Assembly: GCF_000164135.1 (NCBI RefSeq)
Contig: NZ_GG770553.1
Span: forward strand, 254,583-294,604
DNA from: Mycobacterium parascrofulaceum ATCC BAA-614
GTDB lineage: Bacteria > Actinomycetota > Actinomycetes > Mycobacteriales > Mycobacteriaceae
Reading direction: 5' to 3'
DNA: 40,022 nucleotides
Shown: positions 9,192-19,003 of the stretch, one piece after another
How positions within the stretch are numbered: the stretch's first letter is position 1
Layout of the letters: each line of letters opens with the position of its first letter
The notes under the pieces: model-generated
The model's database searches: none
Seen by the model: only the letters and a program-made list of their open reading frames with translations
Told to the model about the DNA's origin: nothing
Position numbers and translations under genes: made by a program

Positions 9192-10201
9192 TGCGCGCGG
9201 CGGTGTTGCGCGACGGCCGCATGGTCTTCCGGGACGACGTGCCCGAGCCCGTACCCGAGGCGGGGCAGGTGCTCGTCGGCGTGCGGGCGTGCGGGATCTG
9301 CGGCTCGGACCTGCATTTCGCCGCACACGGCGCGCAGGTGCTGGAAATGAGCGACCGGGTGGCCGGCGGTGCAGGCATGCACGTCGACCTGGACCACGAC
9401 ATCTTCATGGGGCACGAATTCAGCGCGGAGGTGCTCGAGGCCGGACCCGACACCGAGACCCACCCGCCGGGGACCCTGGTCACCTCGCTTCCGGTGCTGC
9501 TGTCCGCCAAGGGCGTCGAGCCGATCGTCTACAGCAACAGCACGATCGGCGGGTACGCCGAGCGCATGCTGCTCTCTGCGCCGCTGCTGCTGCCGATCCC
9601 CAACGGCCTGGACTTCAAACACGCGGCCCTGACCGAACCCATGGCGGTGGGGCTACACGCCGTCAACAAGTCCGGCATCGCCGAAGGCGAGACGGCGCTG
9701 GTCGTCGGCTGCGGCCCGATCGGCATCGCGATCATCGCGGCGCTGCGGGCACGGGGAGTGGAAGACGTCGTCGCGTCTGACTTCTCGCCCACGCGCAGGG
9801 AGCTCGCCCGCGCCATGGGCGCCCACCGGACGCTGGATGCCGGGGAGGGCTCACCGTTTGACTCCGTCAAAGCTGCCGTGGTGTTCGAGGCGGTCGGGGT
9901 GCCCGGGATCATCGACGACATTCTGCTGCGGGCCCGGCCCGGCACCCGGCTGGTGGTCGCCGGGGTCTGCATGCAACCCGACACCGTGCATCCGTTCTTC
10001 GCGATCGCCAAAGAGATCAACGTCCAGTTCGTGCTCGCCTACACCCCGGAGGAGTTCGCCGACTCACTGCGCGCGCTGGCCGAGGGTGACATCGACGTGA
10101 GCCCGCTGATCACCGGAGAGGTGAACCTGGACGGGGTCGGCGCGGCCTTTGACGACCTCGCCGACCCCGAGCGGCACTGCAAAGTCCTCGTCACTCCTTA
10201 G
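9191..10201 (+). CDS. Zinc-binding medium-chain dehydrogenase
   Basis: This 336-residue protein is an MDR-family alcohol or polyol dehydrogenase. The N-terminal GroES-like domain has the catalytic zinc Cys in RACGICGSDLHF and the GHEF motif (His and Glu). The Rossmann domain has VVGCGPIGIAIIAAL, and Asp after the second strand (VVASDFSP) suggests NAD preference. The four-Cys structural zinc loop usual after GHE is absent; the corresponding region reads SLPVLLSAKGVEPIVY, so it belongs to a structural-zinc-free branch. The ATG overlaps the monooxygenase stop. I do not recall a gene here in H37Rv, so it may be an added third member of the ephA operon. Confidence 0.88.
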   Translation: MRAAVLRDGRMVFRDDVPEPVPEAGQVLVGVRACGICGSDLHFAAHGAQVLEMSDRVAGGAGMHVDLDHDIFMGHEFSAEVLEAGPDTETHPPGTLVTSLPVLLSAKGVEPIVYSNSTIGGYAERMLLSAPLLLPIPNGLDFKHAALTEPMAVGLHAVNKSGIAEGETALVVGCGPIGIAIIAALRARGVEDVVASDFSPTRRELARAMGAHRTLDAGEGSPFDSVKAAVVFEAVGVPGIIDDILLRARPGTRLVVAGVCMQPDTVHPFFAIAKEINVQFVLAYTPEEFADSLRALAEGDIDVSPLITGEVNLDGVGAAFDDLADPERHCKVLVTP

Positions 10202-10208
10202 GCCGATG

Positions 10209-10253
10209 GTGGCGACCCGCCGCGCCCGGCTACGCCGCGCTTGCGGTCGCCAC
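10209..10253. terminator. Stem-loop between convergent dehydrogenase and esxV
   Basis: GTGGCGACC (10209-10217) pairs with GGTCGCCAC (10245-10253), and GC-rich inner sequence can extend the stem. It fills the 51-bp gap between two convergent genes and has no T-tract. A related sequence lies between lpqG and hpt. Confidence 0.45.
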
Positions 10254-10537
10254 TAGGCCCAGCTGGATCCGACGGCGCTGTCGGTGCCGGCCATGTTGCT
10301 GCCGGCGCTTTGCACCTTCTGCCCGTGGGCGTTGGCCTGCTCGTAGATCACCTGGAAGTTGCGACCCAACTGGGTGATGAACTCCTGGCAGGCCACCGAA
10401 GCGGCACCGCCCCAAAAGTCCCCGGCGGCAAGCACATCGCGGATGATGGCCTGGTGCTCAGCCTCCGGAGACGCAGCCTGCGCGCGGATGGTGACGCCGT
10501 CGGTGTCGACATCGCCGAACTGGTAATTGATCGTCAT
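10253..10537 (-). CDS. esxV: WXG100 protein of the EsxN/EsxV (Mtb9.9) subfamily
   Basis: The 94-residue protein begins MTINYQFGDVDTDG and contains the WXG motif as FWGG (about residues 41-44), followed by the helix SVACQEFITQLGRNFQVIYEQANAHGQKVQ. It ends SAVGSSWA. These features are those of the ESX-5-associated QILSS/Mtb9.9 partner group, secreted through type VII systems as heterodimers of two helical hairpins. Its natural partner, an EsxW-type protein, is encoded directly upstream but is broken here, so this protein may be orphaned or may pair with a paralogue elsewhere. Only 2 bases separate it from the esxW remnant stop. The symbol is given by synteny with Rv3619c. Confidence 0.88.
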   Translation of the reverse strand: MTINYQFGDVDTDGVTIRAQAASPEAEHQAIIRDVLAAGDFWGGAASVACQEFITQLGRNFQVIYEQANAHGQKVQSAGSNMAGTDSAVGSSWA

Positions 10538-10539
10538 CG

Positions 10540-11437
<898 letters not shown>

Positions 11438-12655
11438 CTAACCCCCGGCCGGCGGGTGCGGGATGACGGCGGGCTTGAAGCCGTACCGCGGGGCAGCGAA
11501 GTTGGCGGACATTCCCCGGCCGAGGCCACTGCCCACCATGGGGACCCCGCCGACGGCGTGCGTCGCCGGCTCGACGGCCGCCGATGCCGCCAGGCCATTG
11601 AGCGTCGCGGCGGCGGGCGTCGCCGCCGGGGCGACATTCGCCCAGGCCTGTGGCACCGACAGGGCGCCGACGGTCACCGCCTTGCCCACCGCCCCCGCCG
11701 GGCCGCTCAGCCCGGCGCTGGACAGGGCCGCCGGCAGCGCCGATCCCGCGGCCTTGGCGGCACCCGCGACTGCCTGGGCGGCGGCCTTGGGCGCCATCGA
11801 GTGGCTGAGCCCTTCGAGGTCCCGGAAGATCGTGATGAAGAGTCGGCTGGGTCCCACCCATTCCTTGAACATGTCGATGGGCGTGCCGGGGTGCAGGGTG
11901 GACGAGCCGGTCAGGCTTTCCAGGAGCGCGCCGCCCATTCCGTCGAGCTCCAGGGTGCCCCCGTTGACCAGATTGCCGAACGGGTTGGCCGCGGCCTGGG
12001 GTCCGGCGAGACCGGCAAGCGTGCCGGGCATCGCGTCGGTCAACGCCGACAGCTCCTGAGTCTCTGCGGCAGCCGAGGACGCTACCGCCTGCGCAACGGC
12101 GACTTCCTGGGCCGCCACCCCCGCCGGGTTCGTGGCGGGCGCCGCCGGGTCGAACGGCGGCAGCGTCGCCGCCGCGGCCGACTCCGCCGCGTACCCGTAC
12201 ATGGCGGCCGCGTCCTGCGCCCACATCTCGAGGTATTGCGTCTCGGTGGCCGCGATGGCCGGCGTGTTCTGGCCGAGGAAGTTCGTGGCCAGCAACTCCA
12301 TCAGCAACACCCGGTTGGCCGCGATCACGGGCGGTGGCACCGTCGCGGCGAACGCCGCCTCGTATGCGCTCGCCGCCGCCGCGGCCTGGGCGGCGGCGTG
12401 TTCGGCCTGACCGGCCGTGCCGTTCAACCATGCGATCTGTGGCGTGGCCGCCCCCGCCATCGACAGAGCGGCGCCGCCCAGCCACGGTCCGTCGGTCAGG
12501 CCGGTGACCACCGATAGGTAGCCGGAGGCCGTGTTGGCCAGGTCGGCCGCCAATGCCTCCCAGCTCGCCGCGGCGGCCAGCATCGGCCCCGAGCCGGGCC
12601 CGGAGTACATCAGCGCGGAGTTGATCTCCGGCGGCAAGAGTCCGAAATCCAACAT
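11438..12655 (-). CDS. PPE family protein, SVP subgroup (PPE65-like)
   Basis: The 405-residue protein starts [20 protein letters not shown], the N-terminal PPE domain (about 1-170) with the Pro-Pro-Glu motif near residues 8-10, and has [10 protein letters not shown] and the [18 protein letters not shown] helix. The SVP signature is present as GALSVPQAW near residue 315. The C-terminus [18 protein letters not shown] is the typical end of this subgroup. PPE proteins pair with PE proteins and are exported by type VII secretion, mainly ESX-5. It starts 7 bases after the PE stop, so the two are co-transcribed and probably form the pair. The ATG at 12655 is chosen for the conserved MLDF start. It corresponds to Rv3621c in position. 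Confidence 0.92.
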   Translation of the reverse strand: MLDFGLLPPEINSALMYSGPGSGPMLAAAASWEALAADLANTASGYLSVVTGLTDGPWLGGAALSMAGAATPQIAWLNGTAGQAEHAAAQAAAAASAYEAAFAATVPPPVIAANRVLLMELLATNFLGQNTPAIAATETQYLEMWAQDAAAMYGYAAESAAAATLPPFDPAAPATNPAGVAAQEVAVAQAVASSAAAETQELSALTDAMPGTLAGLAGPQAAANPFGNLVNGGTLELDGMGGALLESLTGSSTLHPGTPIDMFKEWVGPSRLFITIFRDLEGLSHSMAPKAAAQAVAGAAKAAGSALPAALSSAGLSGPAGAVGKAVTVGALSVPQAWANVAPAATPAAATLNGLAASAAVEPATHAVGGVPMVGSGLGRGMSANFAAPRYGFKPAVIPHPPAGG

Positions 12656-12662
12656 GAGTCGC

Positions 12663-12962
12663 CTAACCGACCAGCACGCTGTTGGCGGCCTCGGTGGCCG
12701 CATACGAACCCGCGCAAATCCCGAGCACCGTCGCCAACTGTTCCTGCGCCCGCGCGGCTTGGGCGCTGATGGCCTGATAGAGCTGGGCGTGGGCCGAGAA
12801 CTGGGTGGCGGTCAGGATGGACACCGCGTCGGACGCGGCGGGCGCCACCGCCGTCGTCGGGCCCGCCGCGGCGGCGTTGCCCGCCTGTAGCGCCGAGTTG
12901 ATCGACTGCAGTTCCCCCGCGGCTGCACTCAACATGTCCGGCTGTGCGATCACGATCGACAT
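12663..12962 (-). CDS. PE family protein (PE32-like)
   Basis: This 99-residue protein consists of the PE domain alone: [20 protein letters not shown], where the Pro of QPDM stands near the usual Pro-Glu position, then a helical hairpin rich in Ala with [36 protein letters not shown]. The Y-A-A-T-E end is the type VII YxxxD/E secretion motif. Two in-frame ATGs exist; 12962 is chosen because GGAGG lies 7 bases before it, whereas 12968 is too close. It leads the PE-PPE-esx operon. Confidence 0.92.
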   Translation of the reverse strand: MSIVIAQPDMLSAAAGELQSINSALQAGNAAAAGPTTAVAPAASDAVSILTATQFSAHAQLYQAISAQAARAQEQLATVLGICAGSYAATEAANSVLVG

Positions 12963-13557
12963 TCGCATTCCTCCCTCGATGGCGTTTGGTATCAGCGACT
13001 TTCAATGACTGATTGCGTCATCGCTGCGATTCCGGCGGTCACGTTAAACCACCCGGATCGCGTCAACGGGAGTCCGCGGGTAGCCGGTTAACGACCGGTT
13101 TGATCGGTGTTTACCCAATGCGAAGCCGGTCGCCGCGCGGTACAGATTTCTGTTGGTACAACGCCGGATTCGCCTGATTAGAGTTCTCTAGGAAATCGGT
13201 GACGGCAGTTCCCCGTCCGCCGCACCTCGGCTAAGCGGGCACCCGGCCGGCGGATGCGGTGTCCTACCGACCATAAAAAGCGCGCCGCCGCAACATGATT
13301 GATCAGCGAGTCGGTGACGATGCCACAATCCGTCGTGCGGGAGCGGCGACCAGAGGGCCGATCGGGGACCACGTGAGCGTTGCACTTTCGCCGGATCGCC
13401 GACCGCGAGGCTCAGGCGGTTCGCACATGATCGGCCCCTGTCGAAAGTGATGAGCGGTGCCGACATATCCGCCACAGATCCCGAGATTCCAATTTTTCAG
13501 AGTTCGGCATGAACCGGCCGTCTTGCGAGCCACGGGCCGTCGCGCGTGGAAATTCGC
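12963..13557. promoter_or_regulatory. Divergent intergenic region, PE operon and lpqG promoters
   Basis: No convincing gene is seen in these roughly 600 bases; antisense frames are without family features. On the minus strand GGAGGA at 12963-12971 serves the PE gene. A weak candidate promoter reads TTGACG (13066-13061) and TAACGT (13046-13041), but their spacing of 14 is short. The region is less GC-rich than the coding parts and probably holds the long PE leader. Confidence 0.35.
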
Positions 13558-13563
13558 TAGGGT
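13558..13563 (+). promoter_or_regulatory. Candidate -10 box, leaderless start of lpqG
   Basis: TAGGGT lies 7 bases before the ATG at 13571, fitting a TANNNT box for a leaderless transcript. It also supports this ATG over the one at 13598. Confidence 0.5.
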
Positions 13564-13570
13564 CCACTGC

Positions 13571-14311
13571 ATGCCGCAATCCAGCGTCGCGAAGCTGATG
13601 CGCAAGGTGATCCTCCTGGCCGCCGCCGGCTTGGCGACCGCCACGATGTCGGCCTGTGATTCGCCGCCCTCCGCGCCCGCGCCCGGGGTCAACCCCCGTC
13701 AGGTGACGGTTTTCGGTTCGGGGCAGGTCCAAGGCGTCCCGGACACCCTGACCGCCGACGTCGGCATCGAGTTCACGGCGCCCGACGTGACCGCCGCGAT
13801 GAACCAGACCAACGACCGCCAGCAGGCGGTCATCGACGCGCTGACCGGCGCCGGCGTCGACCGCAAAGACATCAGGACCACCGACGTCACACTGCAGCCG
13901 CAGTTCAGCAACCCCGGACCCAACGGCACCGCCGCCATCACCGGCTACCGCGCCACCAACGCCATCACGGTCAAGATCCACCCGCCGGACGCGGCGTCGC
14001 GAATGCTGGCGCTCATCGTCGGCACCGGCGGCGACGCCACCAGGATCAAGTCGGTCAGCTACTCGATCGCCGATGACTCGCAGCTGGTCAAGGACGCACG
14101 CGCACGTGCGTTCAACGACGCCAAGAACCGCGCCGAGCAGTACGCGCAGCTGGCCGGGCTGCGACTGGGCAAGGTGCTGTCGATTTCGGAGGCGACGGAA
14201 CCGCCGGCGCCGGGACCGCCGGCGCCGAGGGCGATGCCGAGCGCGGTCCCGCTGGAACCGGGCCAGCAGACCGTCAGCTTCTCGGTCACCGCGGTGTGGG
14301 AGCTGACGTAA
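13571..14311 (+). CDS. lpqG: SIMPL domain (DUF541) lipoprotein, LpqG-like
   Basis: The 246-residue protein starts MPQSSVAKLMRKVILLAAAG, a signal peptide that ends in the lipobox-like TMSAC with Cys at about residue 29, so it is probably lipid-anchored on the outer face of the membrane. The mature part is a SIMPL/DUF541 domain (about 40-240): QVTVFGSGQVQGVPDTLTADVGIEF, ATNAITVKIHP, ARARAFNDAKNRAEQYAQLAGLRLGKVLSI, and a final SFSVTAVWEL strand. A Pro-rich linker interrupts it near 215. SIMPL proteins have no firmly known activity. It is the positional match of Rv3623. Frames extending upstream lack signal-peptide character. Confidence 0.88.
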   Translation: MPQSSVAKLMRKVILLAAAGLATATMSACDSPPSAPAPGVNPRQVTVFGSGQVQGVPDTLTADVGIEFTAPDVTAAMNQTNDRQQAVIDALTGAGVDRKDIRTTDVTLQPQFSNPGPNGTAAITGYRATNAITVKIHPPDAASRMLALIVGTGGDATRIKSVSYSIADDSQLVKDARARAFNDAKNRAEQYAQLAGLRLGKVLSISEATEPPAPGPPAPRAMPSAVPLEPGQQTVSFSVTAVWELT

Positions 14312-14367
14312 TCCAGATGGCGCCGACCCGCCGCGCTCGCGATCGCCGCGGTCCAGATGGCGGCGAC
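14312..14367. repeat. Short direct repeat with GC-rich dyad between lpqG and hpt
   Basis: TCCAGATGGCGSCGACC occurs at 14312 and again at 14352 (period 40), around a GC-rich dyad that contains CCGCG and CGCGG. The region separates convergent lpqG and hpt and resembles the sequence between the dehydrogenase and esxV. It may act as a terminator. Confidence 0.4.
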
Positions 14368-14369
14368 CT

Positions 14370-14981
14370 CTACTGCTGGTAGACCCGGGGGTCCAGGGTG
14401 CCGATGTAGGACAGGTCGCGGTAGCGCTCGTCGTAATCCAGGCCGTAGCCCACGACGAAATCGTTCGGGATGTCGAAGCCCACATAGGCGATGTCGACGT
14501 TGGCGCCTTTCGCGTCGGGCTTACGCAACAGCGTGCACACCCGCAGCGAACGCGGGTGGCGACTGCTCAGGTTTCGCAGCAACCACGACAGCGTCAGGCC
14601 CGAGTCGACGACGTCCTCCACGATCAGCACGTCGCGGCCCTGGATGTCGCGGTCCAGATCCTTGAGGATCCGCACCACGCCGGACGACGACGTCGACGAC
14701 CCGTAGGAGCTGACCGCCATGAACTCGAACTGGGTGGGCACCGGAATCGCCCGCGCCAGGTCGGTGACAAAGATCACAGCCCCCTTGAGCACGGTGATCA
14801 GCAGCAGATCCTGGCCGGTCTCGGCCATCGCGTCGCGGTACTGCCCGCCGATCTCCTCGCCGAGTTCGGCGATTCGCGCCTGGATCTGCTCCGCGGTAAG
14901 CAGGACCGATTTGATGTCCCCGGGGTACAGCTCCACGGGCTGCGCGGGGGTGATCGCCGAGGAGATCTGGGCCACGCCCAC
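14370..14981 (-). CDS. hpt: Hypoxanthine(-guanine) phosphoribosyltransferase
   Basis: Hpt salvages hypoxanthine and guanine with PRPP to form IMP and GMP. The 203-residue protein shows the flexible-loop [15 protein letters not shown] (about 92-105), the PRPP-binding [13 protein letters not shown] (about 118-130) with its two acidic residues, the purine-contact Lys in [17 protein letters not shown], and the C-terminal [17 protein letters not shown]. The start is chosen as GTG 14981, giving [12 protein letters not shown], which aligns with the H37Rv start; GTG 14975 is an alternative two codons in. It lies 50 bases after tilS, on the same strand, and probably belongs to the dacB-to-hpt transcript. 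Confidence 0.95.
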   Translation of the reverse strand: MGVAQISSAITPAQPVELYPGDIKSVLLTAEQIQARIAELGEEIGGQYRDAMAETGQDLLLITVLKGAVIFVTDLARAIPVPTQFEFMAVSSYGSSTSSSGVVRILKDLDRDIQGRDVLIVEDVVDSGLTLSWLLRNLSSRHPRSLRVCTLLRKPDAKGANVDIAYVGFDIPNDFVVGYGLDYDERYRDLSYIGTLDPRVYQQ

Positions 14982-15031
14982 AGAGTGCCACGGCACCGGC
15001 CGAATAACCAACGGCGACCCCGGTATTGCGG

Positions 15032-15994
15032 CTATCGGACCGGTTCGCGCCACAGGGTGAGCACGCCGTCGCGGCGCCCGGCGATCAACCGCTCGTCGCG
15101 CAGGGCGGACCCGACCGCCACCCCGCCCTGTCCGCGCCAGGCGGTGACAAGCGCGTCGACGCCACGAATCTGCTTGTCGGTCAGGCCGGTTGCGCCGCCG
15201 GCCAACAGCCAGCCGCGGATCACCCGCCGCCGCACCGGGCCGGGCAGCGCCGCCAGGGCCTGCGTGTGCAATCCCGCGCCCGCCTTCGCCTCGGGCAGCG
15301 CCCGGGCGGCGAGCGTGTCGATCAGCTCGGTGTCCTCGCGCAACGCCGTCGCCGTGCGGGCCAGCGCCTCGGCCACCCCGCCGCCCAGCACCTCCTCCAG
15401 CAGCGGTAGCACCTCCTGGCGCAGCCGGGTCCGGGTGAAGCGGCGGTCGGTGTTGTGCGGGTCCTGCCAGGCCGTCAGGCCCAGCTCCGCGCACGCGGCA
15501 TGGGTCAGCGCGCGCCGCACGCCCAGCAACGGCCGGCCCCACGGCGGGTCGTACGGCCGCATCCCGGCGATCGACCGCACACCCGACCCGCGACCCAGCC
15601 CCAGCAGCACCGTCTCCGCCTGATCGTCGAGCGTGTGCCCGAGCAGCACCGGTCCGCCGTGGTACGCGCTCAGCGCGGCATAGCGGGCGGTGCGGGCGGC
15701 GGCCTCCGGGCCACCTTCATTGCCCACGTGCACGCGAACCACTTGCGCCGCAACGCATCCCACCGCGACGGCTTGCGCGCGGGCCGTCTCGGCGACGTCG
15801 CCGGAGCCGGGTTGGAGGCCGTGATCGACGATCACGGCGGTGGTGGGCCGCAGCTGGGCCGCCACCGCGGTGAGCGCAAGCGAATCCGGGCCGCCCGACA
15901 GGGCCACGCACCATTGTTCGGCCGTGGCGGCGTGGGTCTTGGCGAACTCCTCGACAGCCGCGCGCAGCTGCCCTACAGCACCCTGTCGATCCAT
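15032..15994 (-). CDS. tilS: tRNA(Ile)-lysidine synthase
   Basis: TilS uses ATP to attach lysine to C34 of the CAU-anticodon tRNA-Ile, changing its identity from Met to Ile. The 320-residue protein has the PP-loop SGGPDS at 33-38, [40 protein letters not shown], and RPLLGVRR with [20 protein letters not shown], all family motifs. The C-terminal substrate-binding portion is short, as in actinobacteria. It overlaps the end of the upstream protease gene by 22 bases, so it is co-translated with it. Confidence 0.95.
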   Translation of the reverse strand: MDRQGAVGQLRAAVEEFAKTHAATAEQWCVALSGGPDSLALTAVAAQLRPTTAVIVDHGLQPGSGDVAETARAQAVAVGCVAAQVVRVHVGNEGGPEAAARTARYAALSAYHGGPVLLGHTLDDQAETVLLGLGRGSGVRSIAGMRPYDPPWGRPLLGVRRALTHAACAELGLTAWQDPHNTDRRFTRTRLRQEVLPLLEEVLGGGVAEALARTATALREDTELIDTLAARALPEAKAGAGLHTQALAALPGPVRRRVIRGWLLAGGATGLTDKQIRGVDALVTAWRGQGGVAVGSALRDERLIAGRRDGVLTLWREPVR

Positions 15995-17019
15995 CGCTGG
16001 GGTTCCTCGATCTCGGCGGGCAGGGGCAGCGTCTCGGGGCCGGTCCAGATGGCATTGAACCGCTCCATGCCGACCCGCCCCACCACGTGGTCGACGAACG
16101 CCTTGCCCCGCGTGTACTGGCTCAGCTTGGCGTCGAGCCCCAGCAGCGCGCGCAGCAGGCGCTGCAGCGGCGGCTGTTTGCGGTTGCGGCGCTCGTCGAA
16201 CCGGCGACGGATGGTGGCCACCGACGGCACCACCATCGGCCCGACCGCATCCATCACGTGGTCGGCGTGGCCCTCCAGCAGCGTGCCGAGCACCAGCAGC
16301 TGATCGAGGGCCTGCCGCTGCGGCTCGGACTGCACGGCGCGCACCAGGCCGACGATTCCCGACGAGCCGCCGTCCGCCGCCCCGTTGCCGCGGTGGCGCA
16401 CGTAATCGGCCAGCCGTGCCGCCACCTGCGCGACGTCTTCACCGGCGTCCCGCGTCAGCAGCGCCAGGCACCGCGACATGTGCTCGGACAACCAGCGGTT
16501 GGCGGTGAACTGCACCCGGTGGGTGACCTCGTGCAGGCAGACCCACAACCGAAAATCGGAGGGCTCGACCCGCAGCTGCCGCTCGACGGCGATGACGTTG
16601 GGATACACCAACAGCAGGCAGCCCTCCTTCGCGGCCGCGAACGGGTCGTACTGCCCGAGGATTCCCGACGACACGAACGCCAGCACGGCCCCCGTCTGCG
16701 CGCCGGTGACGCGGCCGGTGAGGAAGCCGCGTGGCTTCTCGGCCCCGTTCATCATCACGCGCATCGACTCGGCCGCCGCGCCGATCCATTCCGGGCGGTC
16801 GACGATGCGGGCGGCGGGCACCACGCCGTCGGTGATCAGGCCCGTCACCTCGCGCACCGGCGGCTCGGCCTTGGCGGCGGAGCGGGTGAGCTCGTCGATC
16901 ACCTGGCGGCGGGTGTAGTCGCTCGACGGCGGACCGGGCCGGGCCAGCCGCCGGCCCACGGTGGCGGCGAAGCCCCAGTCGACCGCTGTGCCAAGTGTCA
17001 GCTCCGAGGGCGCGCTCAT
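15973..17019 (-). CDS. DUF2342 zinc-dependent metalloprotease-like protein (Rv3626c-like)
   Basis: The 348-residue protein starts MSAPSELTLGTAVDWGFAAT and contains the zinc-protease motif HEVTH inside WVCLHEVTHRVQFTANRWL (about residues 155-175), so it is a predicted zincin. A downstream Glu in LLEGHADHVMDAVGP (about 245-259) is a likely third ligand. No signal peptide is seen, so it is probably cytosolic. This family, found in actinobacteria next to tilS and dacB, has no established substrate. The start at ATG 17019 overlaps the dacB stop (ATGA); the frame upstream of it is inside dacB. Confidence 0.9.
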   Translation of the reverse strand: MSAPSELTLGTAVDWGFAATVGRRLARPGPPSSDYTRRQVIDELTRSAAKAEPPVREVTGLITDGVVPAARIVDRPEWIGAAAESMRVMMNGAEKPRGFLTGRVTGAQTGAVLAFVSSGILGQYDPFAAAKEGCLLLVYPNVIAVERQLRVEPSDFRLWVCLHEVTHRVQFTANRWLSEHMSRCLALLTRDAGEDVAQVAARLADYVRHRGNGAADGGSSGIVGLVRAVQSEPQRQALDQLLVLGTLLEGHADHVMDAVGPMVVPSVATIRRRFDERRNRKQPPLQRLLRALLGLDAKLSQYTRGKAFVDHVVGRVGMERFNAIWTGPETLPLPAEIEEPQRWIDRVL

Positions 17020-18401
17020 GAGCACCCGCAGGACCACAGCTTGGTGGCCAGGGCATCCATCACGTTCCGGCCGTTCGGCCCGGCCGCGTTGGAGATGAAG
17101 GCGAAGGTGAGCACCCGTCCGCTGCGGTCGGTCAGCACCCCGGCCAGGGCGTTGACGGCGGTCAGCGATCCGGTCTTGGCGCGCAGCCAGCCGGCGGGCC
17201 CCTGATTGGAGGCCGCGTCGGTGAAACGATCGCCCAGCGTCCCGCTGCCGGCGGCGATCGGAAGCAGATCCAGCAGCGCCCGCAGCGGCGGCTGGTCGGG
17301 TCCGGCGGCCGCCTGCAGCACACCGTCGAGCGTCCTGGCGGTCAACCGGTCGTCGACCGAAAGCCCGCTCGAATCCAGCAGCGCGACGCCGCCGGTCTCG
17401 ACGTGCGCGGTGCTCAACCGATTGGTCACCGCGTCGGCCGCGCCGGCGAAGCTGCGCGGCCGGTTGATGGCGGCCGCCACCTCGCGGGCGATGCATTCGG
17501 CCATCACGTTGTCGGAGTGCTCCATCATCTCGGACAGCCGCTGCACCAACGGCGCCGACTGCACCACGGCCAGTTGCCGCGCTCCCGACGGCGCCGTCGC
17601 GATCGTCACCGCGCCGGGATCCAGGCCCAGCGCCTTGGCCAGCTCACGTCCGGCGTCCAGGGCCGGGGTGCGGGACCGCCGCGAGTTGACGGTGCTCGGC
17701 TGGATGCGGCCCGCGTCGATCATCACCGACTCGATCGGCGCGATGTCACCGTTGTCGACGTCGGCGGGGTCCCAGCCCTGCGCCATGGTCGGCCCGCTGA
17801 ACGCGGAGGTGTCCACCTGCACCGCGGTCGGCGTGACGCCGCTGCGGCGGATCTGCTCGACGAGATCGGCGATCCGGGCCGACCCGCGATACCAGGTGTC
17901 CACCCCGGGCGGGGCCGCCGACAGCACCGGGTCACCGGCGCCGACCAGCACGACGGGGCCCTGCGCGTTCTGGCTGCCGGCCACGACGCGGGTGCTGATC
18001 CGCGCCTGATGGTCCAGGGTCAGCAGGGCGGCGGCCGACGTCAGCACCTTGTTCGTCGACGCCGGCACCAGCGGCAGGTCGGCGGCGACCTGCCAGAGCT
18101 CCTTCCCGGTCATCGCGTCGGTGACCCGGGCCCCGAGCCGCCCCAGGTTCGGATCGGCCGCGACGGCCGCCAGCACGGCCGCCACCCCGGCCGGGGTTGG
18201 GGTTTCCGCGGTGTCACTGACCGGGACCATCCCGGGCTTGACCGTCGGCGCGTGCGGAGGCGGGATCGGGGCGTGCGAGTTGCTGCCGCCATGCCCCGCG
18301 GAGGTGAAAAACGTTGCCGCCGCGACCACCGCGGCGACAAACGCCAGCACGGCCAACCCGACGAACACATGGGTGGATTTTTGCCAGCGAGTGGGACCCA
18401 T
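17016..18401 (-). CDS. dacB: D-alanyl-D-alanine carboxypeptidase, PBP4 (DacB) family
   Basis: This serine peptidase of the S13 family trims or cleaves peptidoglycan peptides outside the membrane. The 461-residue protein has an N-terminal membrane anchor or signal (about 11-33), a Pro/His linker, then the catalytic domain. Its three active-site motifs are present: Ser115-Thr-Asn-Lys118 in PASTNK, Ser296-Asp-Asn298 in HSDN, and Lys409-Thr-Gly411 in AKTGSL. The long insert between the first two motifs is typical of the family. The ATG at 18401 follows AGGAG. It heads the dacB-protease-tilS-hpt transcript, divergent from ppa, and corresponds to Rv3627c. Confidence 0.93.
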   Translation of the reverse strand: MGPTRWQKSTHVFVGLAVLAFVAAVVAAATFFTSAGHGGSNSHAPIPPPHAPTVKPGMVPVSDTAETPTPAGVAAVLAAVAADPNLGRLGARVTDAMTGKELWQVAADLPLVPASTNKVLTSAAALLTLDHQARISTRVVAGSQNAQGPVVLVGAGDPVLSAAPPGVDTWYRGSARIADLVEQIRRSGVTPTAVQVDTSAFSGPTMAQGWDPADVDNGDIAPIESVMIDAGRIQPSTVNSRRSRTPALDAGRELAKALGLDPGAVTIATAPSGARQLAVVQSAPLVQRLSEMMEHSDNVMAECIAREVAAAINRPRSFAGAADAVTNRLSTAHVETGGVALLDSSGLSVDDRLTARTLDGVLQAAAGPDQPPLRALLDLLPIAAGSGTLGDRFTDAASNQGPAGWLRAKTGSLTAVNALAGVLTDRSGRVLTFAFISNAAGPNGRNVMDALATKLWSCGCS

Positions 18402-18455
18402 CGCTCTCCTGACTGTCTGAAGCCATTCTGCCGAATCCGCCGGGATGCGCTCGAC

Positions 18456-18461
18456 TAGGGT
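18456..18461 (+). promoter_or_regulatory. Candidate -10 box of ppa
   Basis: TAGGGT stands 47 bases before the GTG of ppa, predicting a leader of about 40 nt that contains the AAAAGGAG ribosome binding site. It lies in the 107-bp divergent gap with dacB. Confidence 0.4.
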
Positions 18462-18508
18462 GTAACAGAGGAAAGTTGACCTGCCTACCCAGAAAAGGAG
18501 CCGACGAG

Positions 18509-19003
18509 GTGGAATTCGACGTCACCATCGAGATCCTGAAAGGCCAGCGGAACAAGTACGAGATCGACCACGAGACCGGACGGGTCCGCCTGGACCGCTA
18601 CCTCTACACGTCGATGGGCTACCCGACCGACTATGGCTTCATCGAGGACACCCTCGGCGAGGACGGCGACCCGCTGGACGCGATGGTGCTACTGCCGCAG
18701 TCGGTGTTCCCCGGGGTGATCGTGGAGGCGCGGCCGGTCGGCATGTTCCGGATGACCGACGAGGCCGGCGGTGACGACAAGGTGTTGTGCGTGCCCGCCG
18801 GGGACCACCGTTGGGATCACGTCCAGGACATCGGGGACGTTCCCGAGTTCGAGCTCGAGGCGATCAAACACTTCTTCGTGCACTACAAGGACCTGGAGCC
18901 GGGCAAGTTCGTCAAGGCCGCGGACTGGGTCGGTTTCGCAGCGGCCGAGGCCGAGGTGCAGCGCTCGGTAGAGCGGTTCAAGGAGCATCGGCAACGGCAC
19001 TAA
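18509..19003 (+). CDS. ppa: Inorganic pyrophosphatase, family I
   Basis: Ppa hydrolyses pyrophosphate to phosphate, pulling biosynthetic reactions forward. The 164-residue protein starts [20 protein letters not shown] and has the active-site motifs YPTDYGFI, the signature [11 protein letters not shown] with its Asp metal ligands, and [13 protein letters not shown]. The start is the GTG at 18509 because AAAAGGAG lies 8 bases before it and the residues after it align with the H37Rv start; an upstream frame to 18476 adds 11 unlike residues. The stop TAA overlaps the stop of the convergent DUF475 gene by four bases. Confidence 0.96.
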   Translation: MEFDVTIEILKGQRNKYEIDHETGRVRLDRYLYTSMGYPTDYGFIEDTLGEDGDPLDAMVLLPQSVFPGVIVEARPVGMFRMTDEAGGDDKVLCVPAGDHRWDHVQDIGDVPEFELEAIKHFFVHYKDLEPGKFVKAADWVGFAAAEAEVQRSVERFKEHRQRH

